64,000 nt of DNA from Amycolatopsis saalfeldensis (GTDB lineage: Bacteria > Actinomycetota > Actinomycetes > Mycobacteriales > Pseudonocardiaceae). The notes beneath the pieces were generated by a model. It made no database searches. It saw nothing but the letters and a program-made list of their open reading frames with translations, and had not been told where the DNA came from. Location: the NCBI RefSeq assembly GCF_900110575.1, contig NZ_FOEF01000003.1, positions 439,689-503,688 on the forward strand, written 5' to 3'. Positions 43,773 through 52,621 of the stretch are shown in pieces (the stretch's first letter is position 1; each line of letters begins with the position of its first letter). Made by a program: the position numbers and the translations under genes.

Positions 43773-44719
43773 ACCGGCTCGGCCCCCAGCGCCCGGGCCA
43801 GCACGGCCCGGGCCTCGGCCACCTCGCGGCGGGAGATCGTCGCCTGTTTCACCATGCCCGAGCCGTGGAAGGTGCCCGGGAACAGGTGCAGCTCGGTGCT
43901 GACGCCGGCGGCCAGCAGGCCCTGGGCGTAGGCGATGCCCTCGTCGCGCAGGGGGTCGAACTCCATCACCGAGACGTAGGCGGGCGGCAGGCCGGACAGG
44001 TCCGTCGCGCGGGCCGGCGCGGCGTGCACCGGGACGCCCTCGGTGCCGCGGACGCCCGGGCCGAGGTAGGAGTCCCAGCTGAACTCCGCGCGCGGCCGGT
44101 TCCACAGCGGGGTGTCGACGAAGGCGCGCATGCTCGGGGTGTCCAGCCGGTCGTCGATCTCCGGCACGCCGAGGTACTGGAACGCGATCGCCGGGCCGCC
44201 GCGGTCGCGCGCCAGCAGGGCCAGCGCGGCGCACAGCCCGCCGCCCGCGCTGACGCCGTGGATGACGATGCGCTCCGGGTCGATGCCCAGGTCGCCGGCG
44301 TTCTTGGCCGCCCAGACCAGCGCCGCGTAACAGTCCTCGAGCCCGGCCGGGTACGGCGCTTCGGGCGCGAGGCGGTAGTCCACCGACACCACGACGACGC
44401 CGAGGTCGCGCGCCAGCCCGAGGTTGCTCTCGTGGCCCATGTCCGCGTCGCCCACGATGAAGCCGCCGCCGTGCACGTCGAAGAGCAGGGACGGCGTCGC
44501 GATCCGGTCCGGGGTGTAGACGAGCACGCGCACGTCGGGCGCGCCGTCCGGTCCGGGCACCTGCTCCTCGCGCACGGTGACGCCGGTGGTGTCGGGCTCG
44601 CCGGCCAGCTCCGCGAACATCTCCTTCATGCGCAGCCGGGCCGCCGGCAGGTCGGAAAAGTCCTGCGCCGGGATCATCGGGATCGCCGCGGCGAGCTCCG
44701 GGTCGAATGCGTAGGTCAT
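43769..44719 (-). CDS. Hormone-sensitive-lipase-type alpha/beta hydrolase (esterase)
   Basis: 316 residues. HGGG oxyanion motif (DVHGGGFIVG, from His83), nucleophile elbow GVSAGG with Ser158, Asp in VMEFDPLRDEG and His in FPGTFHGSG complete the triad. YRLAPEAPYPAGLEDCYAAL is the family mark. Cytoplasmic esterases of this group cut short-chain esters. ATG follows GAGGAGAGG. Confidence 0.92.
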   Translation of the reverse strand: MTYAFDPELAAAIPMIPAQDFSDLPAARLRMKEMFAELAGEPDTTGVTVREEQVPGPDGAPDVRVLVYTPDRIATPSLLFDVHGGGFIVGDADMGHESNLGLARDLGVVVVSVDYRLAPEAPYPAGLEDCYAALVWAAKNAGDLGIDPERIVIHGVSAGGGLCAALALLARDRGGPAIAFQYLGVPEIDDRLDTPSMRAFVDTPLWNRPRAEFSWDSYLGPGVRGTEGVPVHAAPARATDLSGLPPAYVSVMEFDPLRDEGIAYAQGLLAAGVSTELHLFPGTFHGSGMVKQATISRREVAEARAVLARALGAEPV

Positions 44720-44849
44720 CGGGTTCCTCTCCTCGAAGACGTCCTGTCCTCCATTCTGGCGGCAAGCGCGCCCGGGCGGGCCCGACGAGCGTCGCCGGGC
44801 CGGGCCCCCGCGGCCGACATCCGCGCGCCCGGCCCGCTAGCGTGGAGCG

Positions 44850-46781
44850 GTGGAGATCTCCGAATTCGGGTCCTGGGCCACGCCGATCACGGCGGAGCTG
44901 ATCACGCGGTCGGCGGCGCGCGTGACGGACGTGCAGACCGACGGCGACGCGGTCGTCTGGTCGGAGGCGCGCCCCGAAGAGGGCGGCCGGGTCCAGCTGG
45001 TCCGCCGCGCCGCCGACGGGACCGTCACGGAGCTGCTGCCCGAAGGCTTCGACGCGCGCACCGCCGTGCACGAGTACGGCGGCGGCGACTGGTGGGTCCG
45101 CGAGGGCGCCATCTGGTTCGCGAACTGGCGCGACCAGCGCCTGTACCGCCTCGACGGCGGCGAGCCCGAGGCGCTGACACCCGAGCCCGAGGTGCCGCGC
45201 GGCGACCGGTACGCCGACGGCGGCTTCAGCCCGGACGGCACCCGCCTGGTCGTGGTGCGGGAACGGCACCCGGCCGGCGGCGGGGGAGCGGCCGGCGTCC
45301 GCAACGAGCTGGTCGAACTGCACGCGGACGGGACGCCGGAAGTCCTCGTCAGCGGCCCCGATTTCGTTGCCGCTCCGCGGTTTTCCCCGGACGGGCGCCG
45401 GCTCGCCTGGGTCTCGTGGAACCACCCGGACCTGCCGTGGGACGACACCCTGCTGACGGTGCGCGACCTCGGCACCGGCGTGGACACGGTGGTGGCGGGC
45501 GGCCCCGGCGAGTCCGTCTCGGAGCCCCGCTGGCTGCCCGACGGCACGCTCCGCTTCGTCTCCGACCGCACCGGCTGGTGGAACCTGTACCGCTGGAAGC
45601 CCGGCGGCCCGGTGGCACCGGCCGTGGTGCTGGACGCCGAGATCGGCGTCCCGGGCTGGCAGCTGGGCCTGGCCCGGTACGCCGAGCTGCCGGACGGCCG
45701 CACGGTCTTCGCCCGCTGGAGCGGCGGGCTGGACGGCCTCGCGGTCGCGGCCGCCGACGGCACCGTGACCGGCCTCGACCTGCCGTTCACCCTGATCCGC
45801 GCGGTCCGGGCCACCGGGACCGGCGAGGTCGTGGTGCTCGCCGGTTCGCCCACCACGGAGCCCGGCGTCTACGCCGTCACCGCGGAAGGCGGGGTCCGGA
45901 CGCTGCGCGAACCCCGGGACACCGGCATCGACCCGGGCTACCTGTCGGTGCCCGAGGCGATCGATTTCCCTTCGGGCGAACGGGTTTCGCACGCATTGTT
46001 CTACCCGCCGGCGAACCCGGCCCACGATGGGCCCGAGGGCAGCAGGCCCCCGCTGATCGTGATCGTCCACGGTGGACCGACGGCGAGCGCGGCGCCCGTG
46101 CTGTCGCTGGGAGTCCAGTACTGGACGAGCCGCGGGTTCGCCGTGGTGGACGTCAACTACGCGGGCTCGACCGGCTTCGGCCGTGCCTATCGCAACGAGC
46201 TGCGCGGCACCTGGGGCGAGCTCGACGTGGCCGACTGTCTCGCGGCCGCCCGCTGGCTCGCGGCCGAGGGACGCGTCGACGGGAAGAAGCTGCTGATCCG
46301 CGGCGGCTCGGCGGGCGGTTACACCGTGCTGGCCGCGCTGGTGCGCGAGGACACGCCGTTCGCCGCCGGCACCGACCTGTACGGCATCGCCGATCTGGAG
46401 GCGCTGGCCGCCGACACGCACAAGTTCGAGAGCCGCTACCTGGACCGGCTGATCGGCCCGTACCCCGAGGCCCGCGACGTGTACGTGGACCGCTCGCCGA
46501 TCCACCGGGTCGACGCGTTCGCCCGGCCGCTGCTGGTGCTGCAGGGCGCCGACGACCCGGTGGTGCCGCCGAACCAGTCCGAGCTGATCGTCGACGCTCT
46601 GCGCGCGCGGAAAGTCCCGGTCGCGTACCTGCTGTTCGAAGGCGAGCAGCACGGTTTCCGGCGGGCGGACAGCATCCGCCGTTCGCTGGACGCGGAACTC
46701 AGCTTCTACAGCCGGATCTTCGGTTTCCCGCTGCCGCCGGGCGAGGCCATCGAGCCGGTCGAGGTGGAGAACCTGCCCTGA
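44850..46781 (+). CDS. S9-family prolyl oligopeptidase / acylaminoacyl-peptidase-like
   Basis: 643 residues. The N-terminal half is a beta-propeller (VHEYGGGDWWV, DGGFSPDGTRLVVVRE, RFSPDGRRLAWVSW); the catalytic domain from ~390 has VIVHGGPTASAAPVLSLGVQYW, the Ser site RGGSAGGYTVLAAL (Ser near 487), GADDPVVPPNQSEL (Asp) and EGEQHGFR (His). Likely a cytoplasmic dipeptidyl or acyl-peptidase. GTG start. The stop is 4 bases from the convergent desaturase stop. Confidence 0.92.
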   Translation: MEISEFGSWATPITAELITRSAARVTDVQTDGDAVVWSEARPEEGGRVQLVRRAADGTVTELLPEGFDARTAVHEYGGGDWWVREGAIWFANWRDQRLYRLDGGEPEALTPEPEVPRGDRYADGGFSPDGTRLVVVRERHPAGGGGAAGVRNELVELHADGTPEVLVSGPDFVAAPRFSPDGRRLAWVSWNHPDLPWDDTLLTVRDLGTGVDTVVAGGPGESVSEPRWLPDGTLRFVSDRTGWWNLYRWKPGGPVAPAVVLDAEIGVPGWQLGLARYAELPDGRTVFARWSGGLDGLAVAAADGTVTGLDLPFTLIRAVRATGTGEVVVLAGSPTTEPGVYAVTAEGGVRTLREPRDTGIDPGYLSVPEAIDFPSGERVSHALFYPPANPAHDGPEGSRPPLIVIVHGGPTASAAPVLSLGVQYWTSRGFAVVDVNYAGSTGFGRAYRNELRGTWGELDVADCLAAARWLAAEGRVDGKKLLIRGGSAGGYTVLAALVREDTPFAAGTDLYGIADLEALAADTHKFESRYLDRLIGPYPEARDVYVDRSPIHRVDAFARPLLVLQGADDPVVPPNQSELIVDALRARKVPVAYLLFEGEQHGFRRADSIRRSLDAELSFYSRIFGFPLPPGEAIEPVEVENLP

Positions 46782-46785
46782 GCGT

Positions 46786-47853
46786 TCAGGAGTTCTTGCC
46801 CGGCAGCGCGAGCCGGAAGATCTTGCGCACCACCGAACCGAGCTGCTTCGACAGCGAGCCGGTGTTGTACGGCAGCCCGTACTTCTCGCAGATCGCGCGG
46901 ACCTCGCCGGCGATCTGCGGGTAGCGCCGCGACGGGAGGTCCGGGAACAGGTGGTGCTCGATCTGGTGGCTGAGGTTTCCCGACATCAGGTGGAAGACCG
47001 GGCTGCCGCTGATGTTGGCCGAGCCGACCATCTGGCGCAGGTACCAGCCGCCGCGGCTCTCGTCCTCGGCCTGCTCCTCGGTGAACACCTCGGCGCCGTC
47101 GGGGAAGTGACCGCAGAAGATGATCGAGAACGCCCACAGGTTGCGCACCAGGTTCGCGCTGACATTCGCCGCCAGCGTGAGCGGCGCCAGCGGGCCGGTC
47201 AGAGCGGGGTACAGCAGGTAGTCCTTGCCCGCCTGGCCGGCCACCTTGCGCAGCATCGGCCCGAGCAGCGGCCGGACGTCCGCCCAGCCCCGCTCGCCCT
47301 GCACGATCCGGTCGGCCTCCAGATCGTGCAGCATGATGCCGTACTCGAAGAACAGCGCCTGCGCCGCGGCGTAGACCGGGTTGCCCAGGTAGTACGGGTG
47401 CCACGGCTGGTCCTCGGTGATGCGGAGGATGCCGTAGCCGACGTCGCGGTCCTTGTCGAGGATGTTGGTGTACGTGTGGTGCATGAAGTTGTGCGAGCGG
47501 CGCCACTGGCCGCTCGGGCAGACCATGTCCCATTCGAAGGTCTGCGAGTTGAGCGCGGGGTCCTTCATCCAGTCGTACTGGCCGTGCAGGACGTTGTGGC
47601 CGATCTCCATGTTGTCGAGGATCTTCGACACCGACAGGGCGGCGACCCCGCCGAGCCACGCCGGCGGGAACCAGCCGGCGAACAGCAGGACCCGGCCGGA
47701 CACCTCGCACAGCCGCTGCACCGCGATCACCTTGCGGATGTAGTCGGCGTCGACGGCGCCGAGATCGTCGACGACCCGCTGGCGCAGCGCGTCGAGTTCC
47801 TCGCCCAGTTCGTCGATCAGCGCGGGGCCGGGCTGGGTGGTGGTCATCGTCAT
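46786..47853 (-). CDS. Membrane fatty-acyl desaturase (DesA3/linoleoyl-CoA desaturase type)
   Basis: 355 residues. Three histidine boxes hold the di-iron centre: HNVLH (86-90), HNFMHH (121-126) and HQIEHH (296-301). Membrane helices precede and separate them (VLLFAGWFPPAWLGGVAAL, NLVRNLWAFSIIFC). The HQIEHHLFP box places it with acyl-CoA desaturases such as mycobacterial DesA3, which needs a ferredoxin-reductase partner; none is adjacent. GAGGAG precedes the start. Confidence 0.92.
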   Translation of the reverse strand: MTMTTTQPGPALIDELGEELDALRQRVVDDLGAVDADYIRKVIAVQRLCEVSGRVLLFAGWFPPAWLGGVAALSVSKILDNMEIGHNVLHGQYDWMKDPALNSQTFEWDMVCPSGQWRRSHNFMHHTYTNILDKDRDVGYGILRITEDQPWHPYYLGNPVYAAAQALFFEYGIMLHDLEADRIVQGERGWADVRPLLGPMLRKVAGQAGKDYLLYPALTGPLAPLTLAANVSANLVRNLWAFSIIFCGHFPDGAEVFTEEQAEDESRGGWYLRQMVGSANISGSPVFHLMSGNLSHQIEHHLFPDLPSRRYPQIAGEVRAICEKYGLPYNTGSLSKQLGSVVRKIFRLALPGKNS

Positions 47854-47970
47854 AAGCGTCTCCTCGGGTGGAGCACGGTGGAACGGGCGGATCCCCGGGG
47901 CGGCAGTGCCGGAAAAGGGGCTTCATCAGTCGCGCGCGGCGCGGGACGTCGTCGGCCGGGCCGCGGACGC

Positions 47971-48456
47971 TCAGACCGCCGAGGGTAGCCGCTGCCCCGG
48001 CCGGCCGGGCTCGGCAAACGGGTAACTGTGCCTCGGGTGGGCAGTGTCACCACGGCGTTCGCAGTCCCGGCTGACGCAGACGCGGACCGCCACCCCCGGC
48101 GTTCCCGCCGTGGCCGGTGCCGGTGTGTGCCGGACGGACAGCGCGTCGAGGGCCGCGCGGATCCCGGGCCCGCCCGCCGCGACGGACAGCCGGAACCCCT
48201 CGGCCGCGGCGTTTTCCCCGGCCTCGCGCACCGCGGTCAGCGCCGCCTCGCCGAGGCCCTCGCAGCCGGTCAGGTCGACCGTCAGCAGGCCCCAGCAGAG
48301 CCTCCGCGCCTCGGCGAGGTGCTCGGCCACCGCCGCGTCGCCGGCCTGGTCGAGCCGGCCCGACACCGAGACGGTCACCGTCCCCGCGCCGATCCGGGTG
48401 GCCACGCGCGCGGCCCGCCCGGGCCCGGGCGGCGCGGCCTTCGGGTGAACGGTCAT
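47971..48456 (-). CDS. STAS-domain protein (anti-sigma-factor-antagonist-like)
   Basis: 161 residues. The core GAGTVTVSVSGRLDQAGDAAVAEHLAEARRLCWGLLTVDLTGCEGLGEAALTAVREAGENAAAEGFRLSVAAGG is a STAS fold. The usual phosphorylatable Ser/Thr after the Asp-Leu strand is replaced by a Cys-Glu-Gly-Leu stretch, so phospho-switching is doubtful. The C-terminal 45 residues are a Pro/Arg-rich tail. AGGAGG ribosome site. No partner kinase nearby. Confidence 0.75.
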   Translation of the reverse strand: MTVHPKAAPPGPGRAARVATRIGAGTVTVSVSGRLDQAGDAAVAEHLAEARRLCWGLLTVDLTGCEGLGEAALTAVREAGENAAAEGFRLSVAAGGPGIRAALDALSVRHTPAPATAGTPGVAVRVCVSRDCERRGDTAHPRHSYPFAEPGRPGQRLPSAV

Positions 48457-48682
48457 CGGGCCTCCTGGCAGGAGCGGTCACGGCCAGGGGCAGGGGTCAT
48501 GGCGACGCGAAACAAGTGTAAGCCGTCCGCGCCGGGCCGGTTTCGTGACTTGCCCCGGCGGGGCGCACGGACGATGCTGAACGGGGTAGTCGCCGTCGGC
48601 GACCATGCCGAGGGGTGGTCATGAGGGACACGTCGGCCGGACGGGCCGATCTGGGTGGTTTCGCCGGATTTCAGGGGCGCCG

Positions 48683-48925
48683 GTGAGCTGGCCGGACACC
48701 CCCGAGGGGGCGTCGCCGGAGGGGCGGACCGGCGTCCTGCTCGTGGGCACCCGCGGCGGAGACGGTCCCGGTGAAGTGCTGCTCCGGATTCGCGGCGGCA
48801 CCGAAACCTACCGGGCCTACTCCGAAGTACCACTTCCGAAGGGGGCGACCGTGCTGGTCGTCGAGGAGCGCCCGCACCGCGCCGTCGACGTCGTGGCCTG
48901 GACGGACCCCTTTCCCCACAGCTAG
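48683..48925 (+). CDS. Small NfeD-like OB-fold protein paired with flotillin
   Basis: About 80 residues. GVLLVGTRGGDGPGEVLLRIRGGTETYRAYSEVPLPKGATVLVVEERPHRAVDVVAW follows the pattern of the soluble C-terminal OB domain of NfeD proteins (G..G.v.i.g.....A.s...i..G..V.Vv). There is no membrane segment. GTG at 48683 follows AGGGG. It lies 12 bases before the flotillin gene, and NfeD genes nearly always precede flotillin-like genes, which supports the call. Confidence 0.65.
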   Translation: MSWPDTPEGASPEGRTGVLLVGTRGGDGPGEVLLRIRGGTETYRAYSEVPLPKGATVLVVEERPHRAVDVVAWTDPFPHS

Positions 48926-48937
48926 GAGAGAACGAAG

Positions 48938-50101
48938 ATGTTCGGATACCGAGTGCCCGCGCCCGACGAGGCGATGCTGATCTCCGGCGGCAAGCGCGGG
49001 AGTTCGGGTGAGGGACCGTTCCGCGTGGTCACCGGGCACGGCGCGTTCATCATGCCGTTCTTCCGCAAGGTCCGGTTCCTGACGCTGAGCATGGCCGAGG
49101 CGGAGGTGTCCGAGACCTGCGTGACCAAGCAGGCGATCACGCTCAACGTCCGCGCGGTCATCGCGTTCAAGGTCGGCAACGACACCGAGAGCATCGTCAA
49201 CGCCGGTCAGCGGTTCCTGTCGGACCAGGGGCAGATGTCGGTGCTGACCGGGCGGATCTTCGCCGGGCACCTGCGCTCGATCGTCGGGTCGATGACGGTG
49301 GAGGAGATCGTCACCGAGCGGCAGAAGCTGGCCACCGAGGTGCTCGACGGCTCGGCCGCGGAGATGGCGAAGATCGGCCTGACCATCGACTCGCTGCAGA
49401 TCCAGTCGATCGACGACATGAAGCTCGGCTACATCGCGGCGATGGCCGCGCCGCACAACGCCGCCATCCAGCGTGAGGCCCAGATCGCCCAGGCGCGGGC
49501 CGACCAGGCCGCGGCCGAGGCGGCGCAGGAGTCGCACCGGCGGCAGGCGGAGTACTCGCGAAAGACCGCCGTCGTGCAGGCGCAGTACAAGGCCGAGGTC
49601 GACAAGGCGCAGGCCGAGGCGGCGCAGGCCGGGCCGCTGGCCGAGGCGACGGCGCAGCGCGAGGTGATCCACGCCCGTACCGAACTCGCCCAGCGCGAAG
49701 CCTTGCTGCGTCAGCAACAGCTGGTGACCGAGGTCGTCCGCCCGGCCGAGGCGCAGGCGGAGCAGGTGCGCGTGATGGCCCGTGCGGACGCCGAGGCGAT
49801 GGAGATCAAGGCCGCGGCCGCCGCGTCGCACAACCGCGTCGCGCTCGACCGCCTGGTGATCGAGCAGCTGCCCGAGATCGTCAAGGAGGCGGCGCGCGGG
49901 CTCAGCGGCGCGCAGGTGACTGTCCTCAATGGAGCGGACGGGCTGGGCGAGATCGCCGCCGGACTGGTCAGCCAGGGCATGGCGATCCTCGACTCGGTCA
50001 AGGCGGGCATCGGCCGCCCGGCTTCGGGGGATGCGGAGCCCTCGGCCACCGCGGACAACCACGCCCCTGCCGACCAGGGCAAGCCCGCGATCGAGCGCTG
50101 A
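48938..50101 (+). CDS. Flotillin-like SPFH/band-7 protein
   Basis: 387 residues. The SPFH domain covers ~10-190 (FRVVTGHGAFIMPFFRKVRFLTLSMAEAEV, TKQAITLNVRAVIAFKVGND, LTGRIFAGHLRSIVGSMTVEEIVTERQKLATEV), followed by a long Ala/Glu/Gln-rich coiled coil (~190-330) and a tail with GLSGAQVTVLNGADGLGEIAAGLV. Flotillins scaffold membrane microdomains. Unlike FloT/FloA, the N-terminus (MFGYRVPAPDEAMLISGGKRG) has no hydrophobic anchor, so membrane contact must be peripheral or lipid-based. Good AGGAGAG ribosome site; operon with the NfeD-like gene. Confidence 0.9.
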   Translation: MFGYRVPAPDEAMLISGGKRGSSGEGPFRVVTGHGAFIMPFFRKVRFLTLSMAEAEVSETCVTKQAITLNVRAVIAFKVGNDTESIVNAGQRFLSDQGQMSVLTGRIFAGHLRSIVGSMTVEEIVTERQKLATEVLDGSAAEMAKIGLTIDSLQIQSIDDMKLGYIAAMAAPHNAAIQREAQIAQARADQAAAEAAQESHRRQAEYSRKTAVVQAQYKAEVDKAQAEAAQAGPLAEATAQREVIHARTELAQREALLRQQQLVTEVVRPAEAQAEQVRVMARADAEAMEIKAAAAASHNRVALDRLVIEQLPEIVKEAARGLSGAQVTVLNGADGLGEIAAGLVSQGMAILDSVKAGIGRPASGDAEPSATADNHAPADQGKPAIER

Positions 50102-50112
50102 GGCTGCCCCGT

Positions 50113-50147
50113 CCCTGAAGGCCGCCGTTTTCCGGTGGCCTTCAGGG
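50113..50147. terminator. Bidirectional terminator between flotillin and MFS genes
   Basis: CCCTGAAGGCC (50113-50123) and GGCCTTCAGGG (50137-50147) are perfect 11-base arms with a 13-base loop containing TTTT. The hairpin sits between two convergent genes and overlaps the last codons of the MFS gene. Confidence 0.65.
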
Positions 50148-51275
50148 GGCGGTTCGCTGGAGCACCACGGCCACGAGCAGCGCGACCGCGACCAGGACGC
50201 CGCTGGTCCAGACCGGGCCGAGGTCGCCGCTGCCGAGCGTGGCCGCCGCGATGGCCGGCCCGCCCGCGGCGCCGACGTTGAGCGCCGCCGTGGCGTACGA
50301 GCCGCCCATGGTCGGCGCGCCCGCGGATTCGTAAAGCACCCTGGCGATCAGCGTGCTGCCGAGCGCGAACGACAGCGCGCCCTGGACGAACACCAGGATC
50401 AGCAAAGCGATCGGAGCGGCGGCCAGCCCGGCCAGCGCGAGCCAGCCGAGCAGCAGCAACGGCCCGCCGGCCGCGAGCACGAGCCCGGGCCGCCGATCGG
50501 ACAGCCGCCCCGCGACGGTGACTCCGGCGAACGACCCGAGCCCGAACAGCACCAGCGCGACCGGCACCCACGGCTCGGCCAGCCCGGCCGTGCCGGTGAC
50601 GATCGGGGCCAGGAAGGTGAACGTCGCGAAGGTGGCGGCGTTGACCAGGGCGCCGAGCACCATGGTCAGGGCCAGCCGGGGCTTGGCCAGCTGCCGGATC
50701 TCGGCCTGGAGCGCGGGCGCGGCGCCCGTTGCCGGGGCGGGAAACCCTTTCACCACACCGAAAGCCGCGGGCAGGCACAGGATGACGATCGCCCAGAAAG
50801 CAGCCCGCCAGCCGAGGAGGGCGCCGAGGACGGCGCCGCCCGGGACACCGGCGATGGTGGCCACCGTCGTCCCGGCGAGCAGGATCGACAGCGCGCGTCC
50901 CTTGCGGTCCGGGGCGACCAGCGCGGCCGCGGCGGTCAGGGCCGCGGCCAGGAAACCGGCGTTCGCCAGCGCGGCGACGACGCGGGTGGCCAGCAGCGCC
51001 GCGAAGCTCGTGGTGACGGCGCCCGCGAGGTGCGCGGCGGCGAACACCAGGACGAAGCCGAGCAGCGAGGCGCGGGTGGGCCACCGTCGCGCGAGCGCGG
51101 CCGTCAGGGGGGCGCCGGCGGCCATGCCGACCGCGAACGCCGAGGTCAGCAGCCCGGCCGTGCCGATCGGCACGCCGAGGCCGTTGGCGATGTCCGGCAC
51201 CAGGCCGGCGAGCATGAATTCCGAAGTGCCCATCGCGAAGACGGCCACGGCGAGCAGGTAGAGCGAAAACGGCAT
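50142..51275 (-). CDS. Cmx/CmrA-type chloramphenicol-efflux MFS transporter
   Basis: 377 residues, 12 helices. The first helix MPFSLYLLAVAVFAMGTSEFMLAGLVPDIA is the signature of the Cmx/CmrA (DHA1) exporters, and motif A-like LTAALARRWPTRASLLGFVLVF follows. These export chloramphenicol, but homologues exist with other substrates. ATG at 51275 (a TTG lies one codon upstream). It is preceded by a 100-base leader that carries a 21-codon ORF and a hairpin, suggesting drug-inducible attenuation. Confidence 0.85.
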   Translation of the reverse strand: MPFSLYLLAVAVFAMGTSEFMLAGLVPDIANGLGVPIGTAGLLTSAFAVGMAAGAPLTAALARRWPTRASLLGFVLVFAAAHLAGAVTTSFAALLATRVVAALANAGFLAAALTAAAALVAPDRKGRALSILLAGTTVATIAGVPGGAVLGALLGWRAAFWAIVILCLPAAFGVVKGFPAPATGAAPALQAEIRQLAKPRLALTMVLGALVNAATFATFTFLAPIVTGTAGLAEPWVPVALVLFGLGSFAGVTVAGRLSDRRPGLVLAAGGPLLLLGWLALAGLAAAPIALLILVFVQGALSFALGSTLIARVLYESAGAPTMGGSYATAALNVGAAGGPAIAAATLGSGDLGPVWTSGVLVAVALLVAVVLQRTAP

Positions 51276-51374
51276 CAAGGGCTCCGATGGCTCCGAGGTG
51301 AGGGAGAACGACCAGGCGTCTCGTCACCGCGGTCAGCGCCCCAGGGCGCGCACCGGTCCCGGAAAGGGGGACTC

Positions 51375-51440
51375 TCAGTGGCTCAGGGGGCTGACGGCGT
51401 GACCGAAAGCCCCCACCTTGTCCGCTTCAAGGCTCGACAT
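51375..51440 (-). CDS. Candidate leader peptide of the Cmx-type pump
   Basis: A 21-codon ORF starting ATG at 51440 and ending TGA at 51375-51377, 99 bases before the pump start. The peptide begins MSSLEADKVG and ends HAVSPLSH. Inside it, GGGGGCT and AGCCCCC can form a stable stem with a 15-base loop, and the pump's own ribosome site (GGAGCCC) could pair with part of the same GGGGGCT. Short leader ORFs with such hairpins control many ribosome-drug resistance genes by attenuation. It overlaps the 3' end of the EamA gene by 14 bases. Confidence 0.5.
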   Translation of the reverse strand: MSSLEADKVGAFGHAVSPLSH

Positions 51441-52401
51441 GGCGCCCACCGTACTCACCGCCGCCGGTCGCCGCGCAACCGGATTTCACCGCGCGGTGCT
51501 CGACCGCCGAGGCCACGGGCACCTGGTTGCGCAACCGGGTCAGCGCGACACCGGCGAGCACCACCGCCATCCCGGCCGCGGCCCGGAACCCGACTGCCTC
51601 GTGGAGCACGATCGCGCCGAGCGCCACCGAGACGACGGGCAGCAGGTAGCCGACCGTCGCGGCGTTGGTGGCGCCTTCGTCCGCGATGATCCGGTAGGTG
51701 AGGTGGAAGGTGAGCCCGGTGGCGAACACGCCCAGCGCGACGATGGCGACCAGGCCGACGGCCGTGAGGCGGATCGGCGCGAAGCCGGCCGGCAGGGCCA
51801 GCGCGGACAGCCCCGTGGCGGCGGTGAGCTGGGCCGAGGAGAGGGACAGCGTCGGCACGCCCCGGCCGACCAGATGCCTTCCCATATAAGCGAAACCGAC
51901 CGCGTAACTGGCGGCCGCGGCGCAGAGGGCGAGCCAGCCCCAGCCCGCTTCACCGGTCTGTTCCCACGGGGCGAAGATCAGCACCGTCCCGGCGAAGCCG
52001 AGCAGCAGCCCGCCCAGCCGGGCCGGGCGCGGGCGGCGTTCCGAGCCCAGGAACAGCCCGATCAGCAGGGACCACAGCGGCGTCGTCGCGCTGAGCACGC
52101 CGGCCACCCCGGAGCCGACGGTCTCCTGGCCGACGCCGAACAGGAAGAACGGCAGCGCGTTGCAGAAGAACGCGGCCACGAGCAGGTGCCCCCAGATCCG
52201 CCACCCGCGCGGAAGCCGCCGCCGCCCCACCACGGCCGCGACGATCAGCGTCGCCGCCCCCAGCGCGCACCGCAGGAAGGCCACCTGCACCGGCGAGAAC
52301 GCGCCCAGCGCCAGCTCGATCCAGAGGAACGTCGACCCCCACACCAGGGCCAGCACCGCCACCCGGAGCACCGCCCAGGCCCGCCCTTTTCCTTGTGCCA
52401 T
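51427..52401 (-). CDS. EamA/DMT-family transporter (10 TM)
   Basis: 324 residues in two EamA halves. AWAVLRVAVLALVWGSTFLWIELALG is the typical first helix, then PVQVAFLRCALGAATLIVAAVVG; SATTPLWSLLIGLFLGSERRPRPARLGGLLLGFAGTVLIF ends the first half. The second half includes GVFATGLTFHLTYRIIADEGATNAATVGYLLPVVSVALGAIVLHEAVGFRAAAGMAVVLAGV. The family exports metabolites such as amino acids. ATG at 52401. The 3' end overlaps the leader ORF of the Cmx-type gene, so the two may share a transcript. Confidence 0.9.
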   Translation of the reverse strand: MAQGKGRAWAVLRVAVLALVWGSTFLWIELALGAFSPVQVAFLRCALGAATLIVAAVVGRRRLPRGWRIWGHLLVAAFFCNALPFFLFGVGQETVGSGVAGVLSATTPLWSLLIGLFLGSERRPRPARLGGLLLGFAGTVLIFAPWEQTGEAGWGWLALCAAAASYAVGFAYMGRHLVGRGVPTLSLSSAQLTAATGLSALALPAGFAPIRLTAVGLVAIVALGVFATGLTFHLTYRIIADEGATNAATVGYLLPVVSVALGAIVLHEAVGFRAAAGMAVVLAGVALTRLRNQVPVASAVEHRAVKSGCAATGGGEYGGRHVEP

Positions 52402-52621
52402 GGGGAAAACCCTGCCCCCACCGGACGACGGCGACAAGCGCGAAGTACTTCACCACCGTTAAGCCGGGCTACAAGGTCTACATCGGACAGTTCCGCCCCG
52501 GCACGGCCGCGGGTGACGACAGTGACGCGGCCGCCCGCTCAGTCGGCGCCTTCCATCGCGGGCCCGGCCTCCGGTTTCGCGGGCCCGGCTTCGGTCACGA
52601 GACGTTGCTGCCGCCGGAGGT

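Noticed and set aside
48499..48624. 41-codon ORF before the NfeD-like gene
   Set aside because: A purine-rich stretch precedes it, but the peptide looks random, has no known family and the frame is only the tail of a longer shadow frame.
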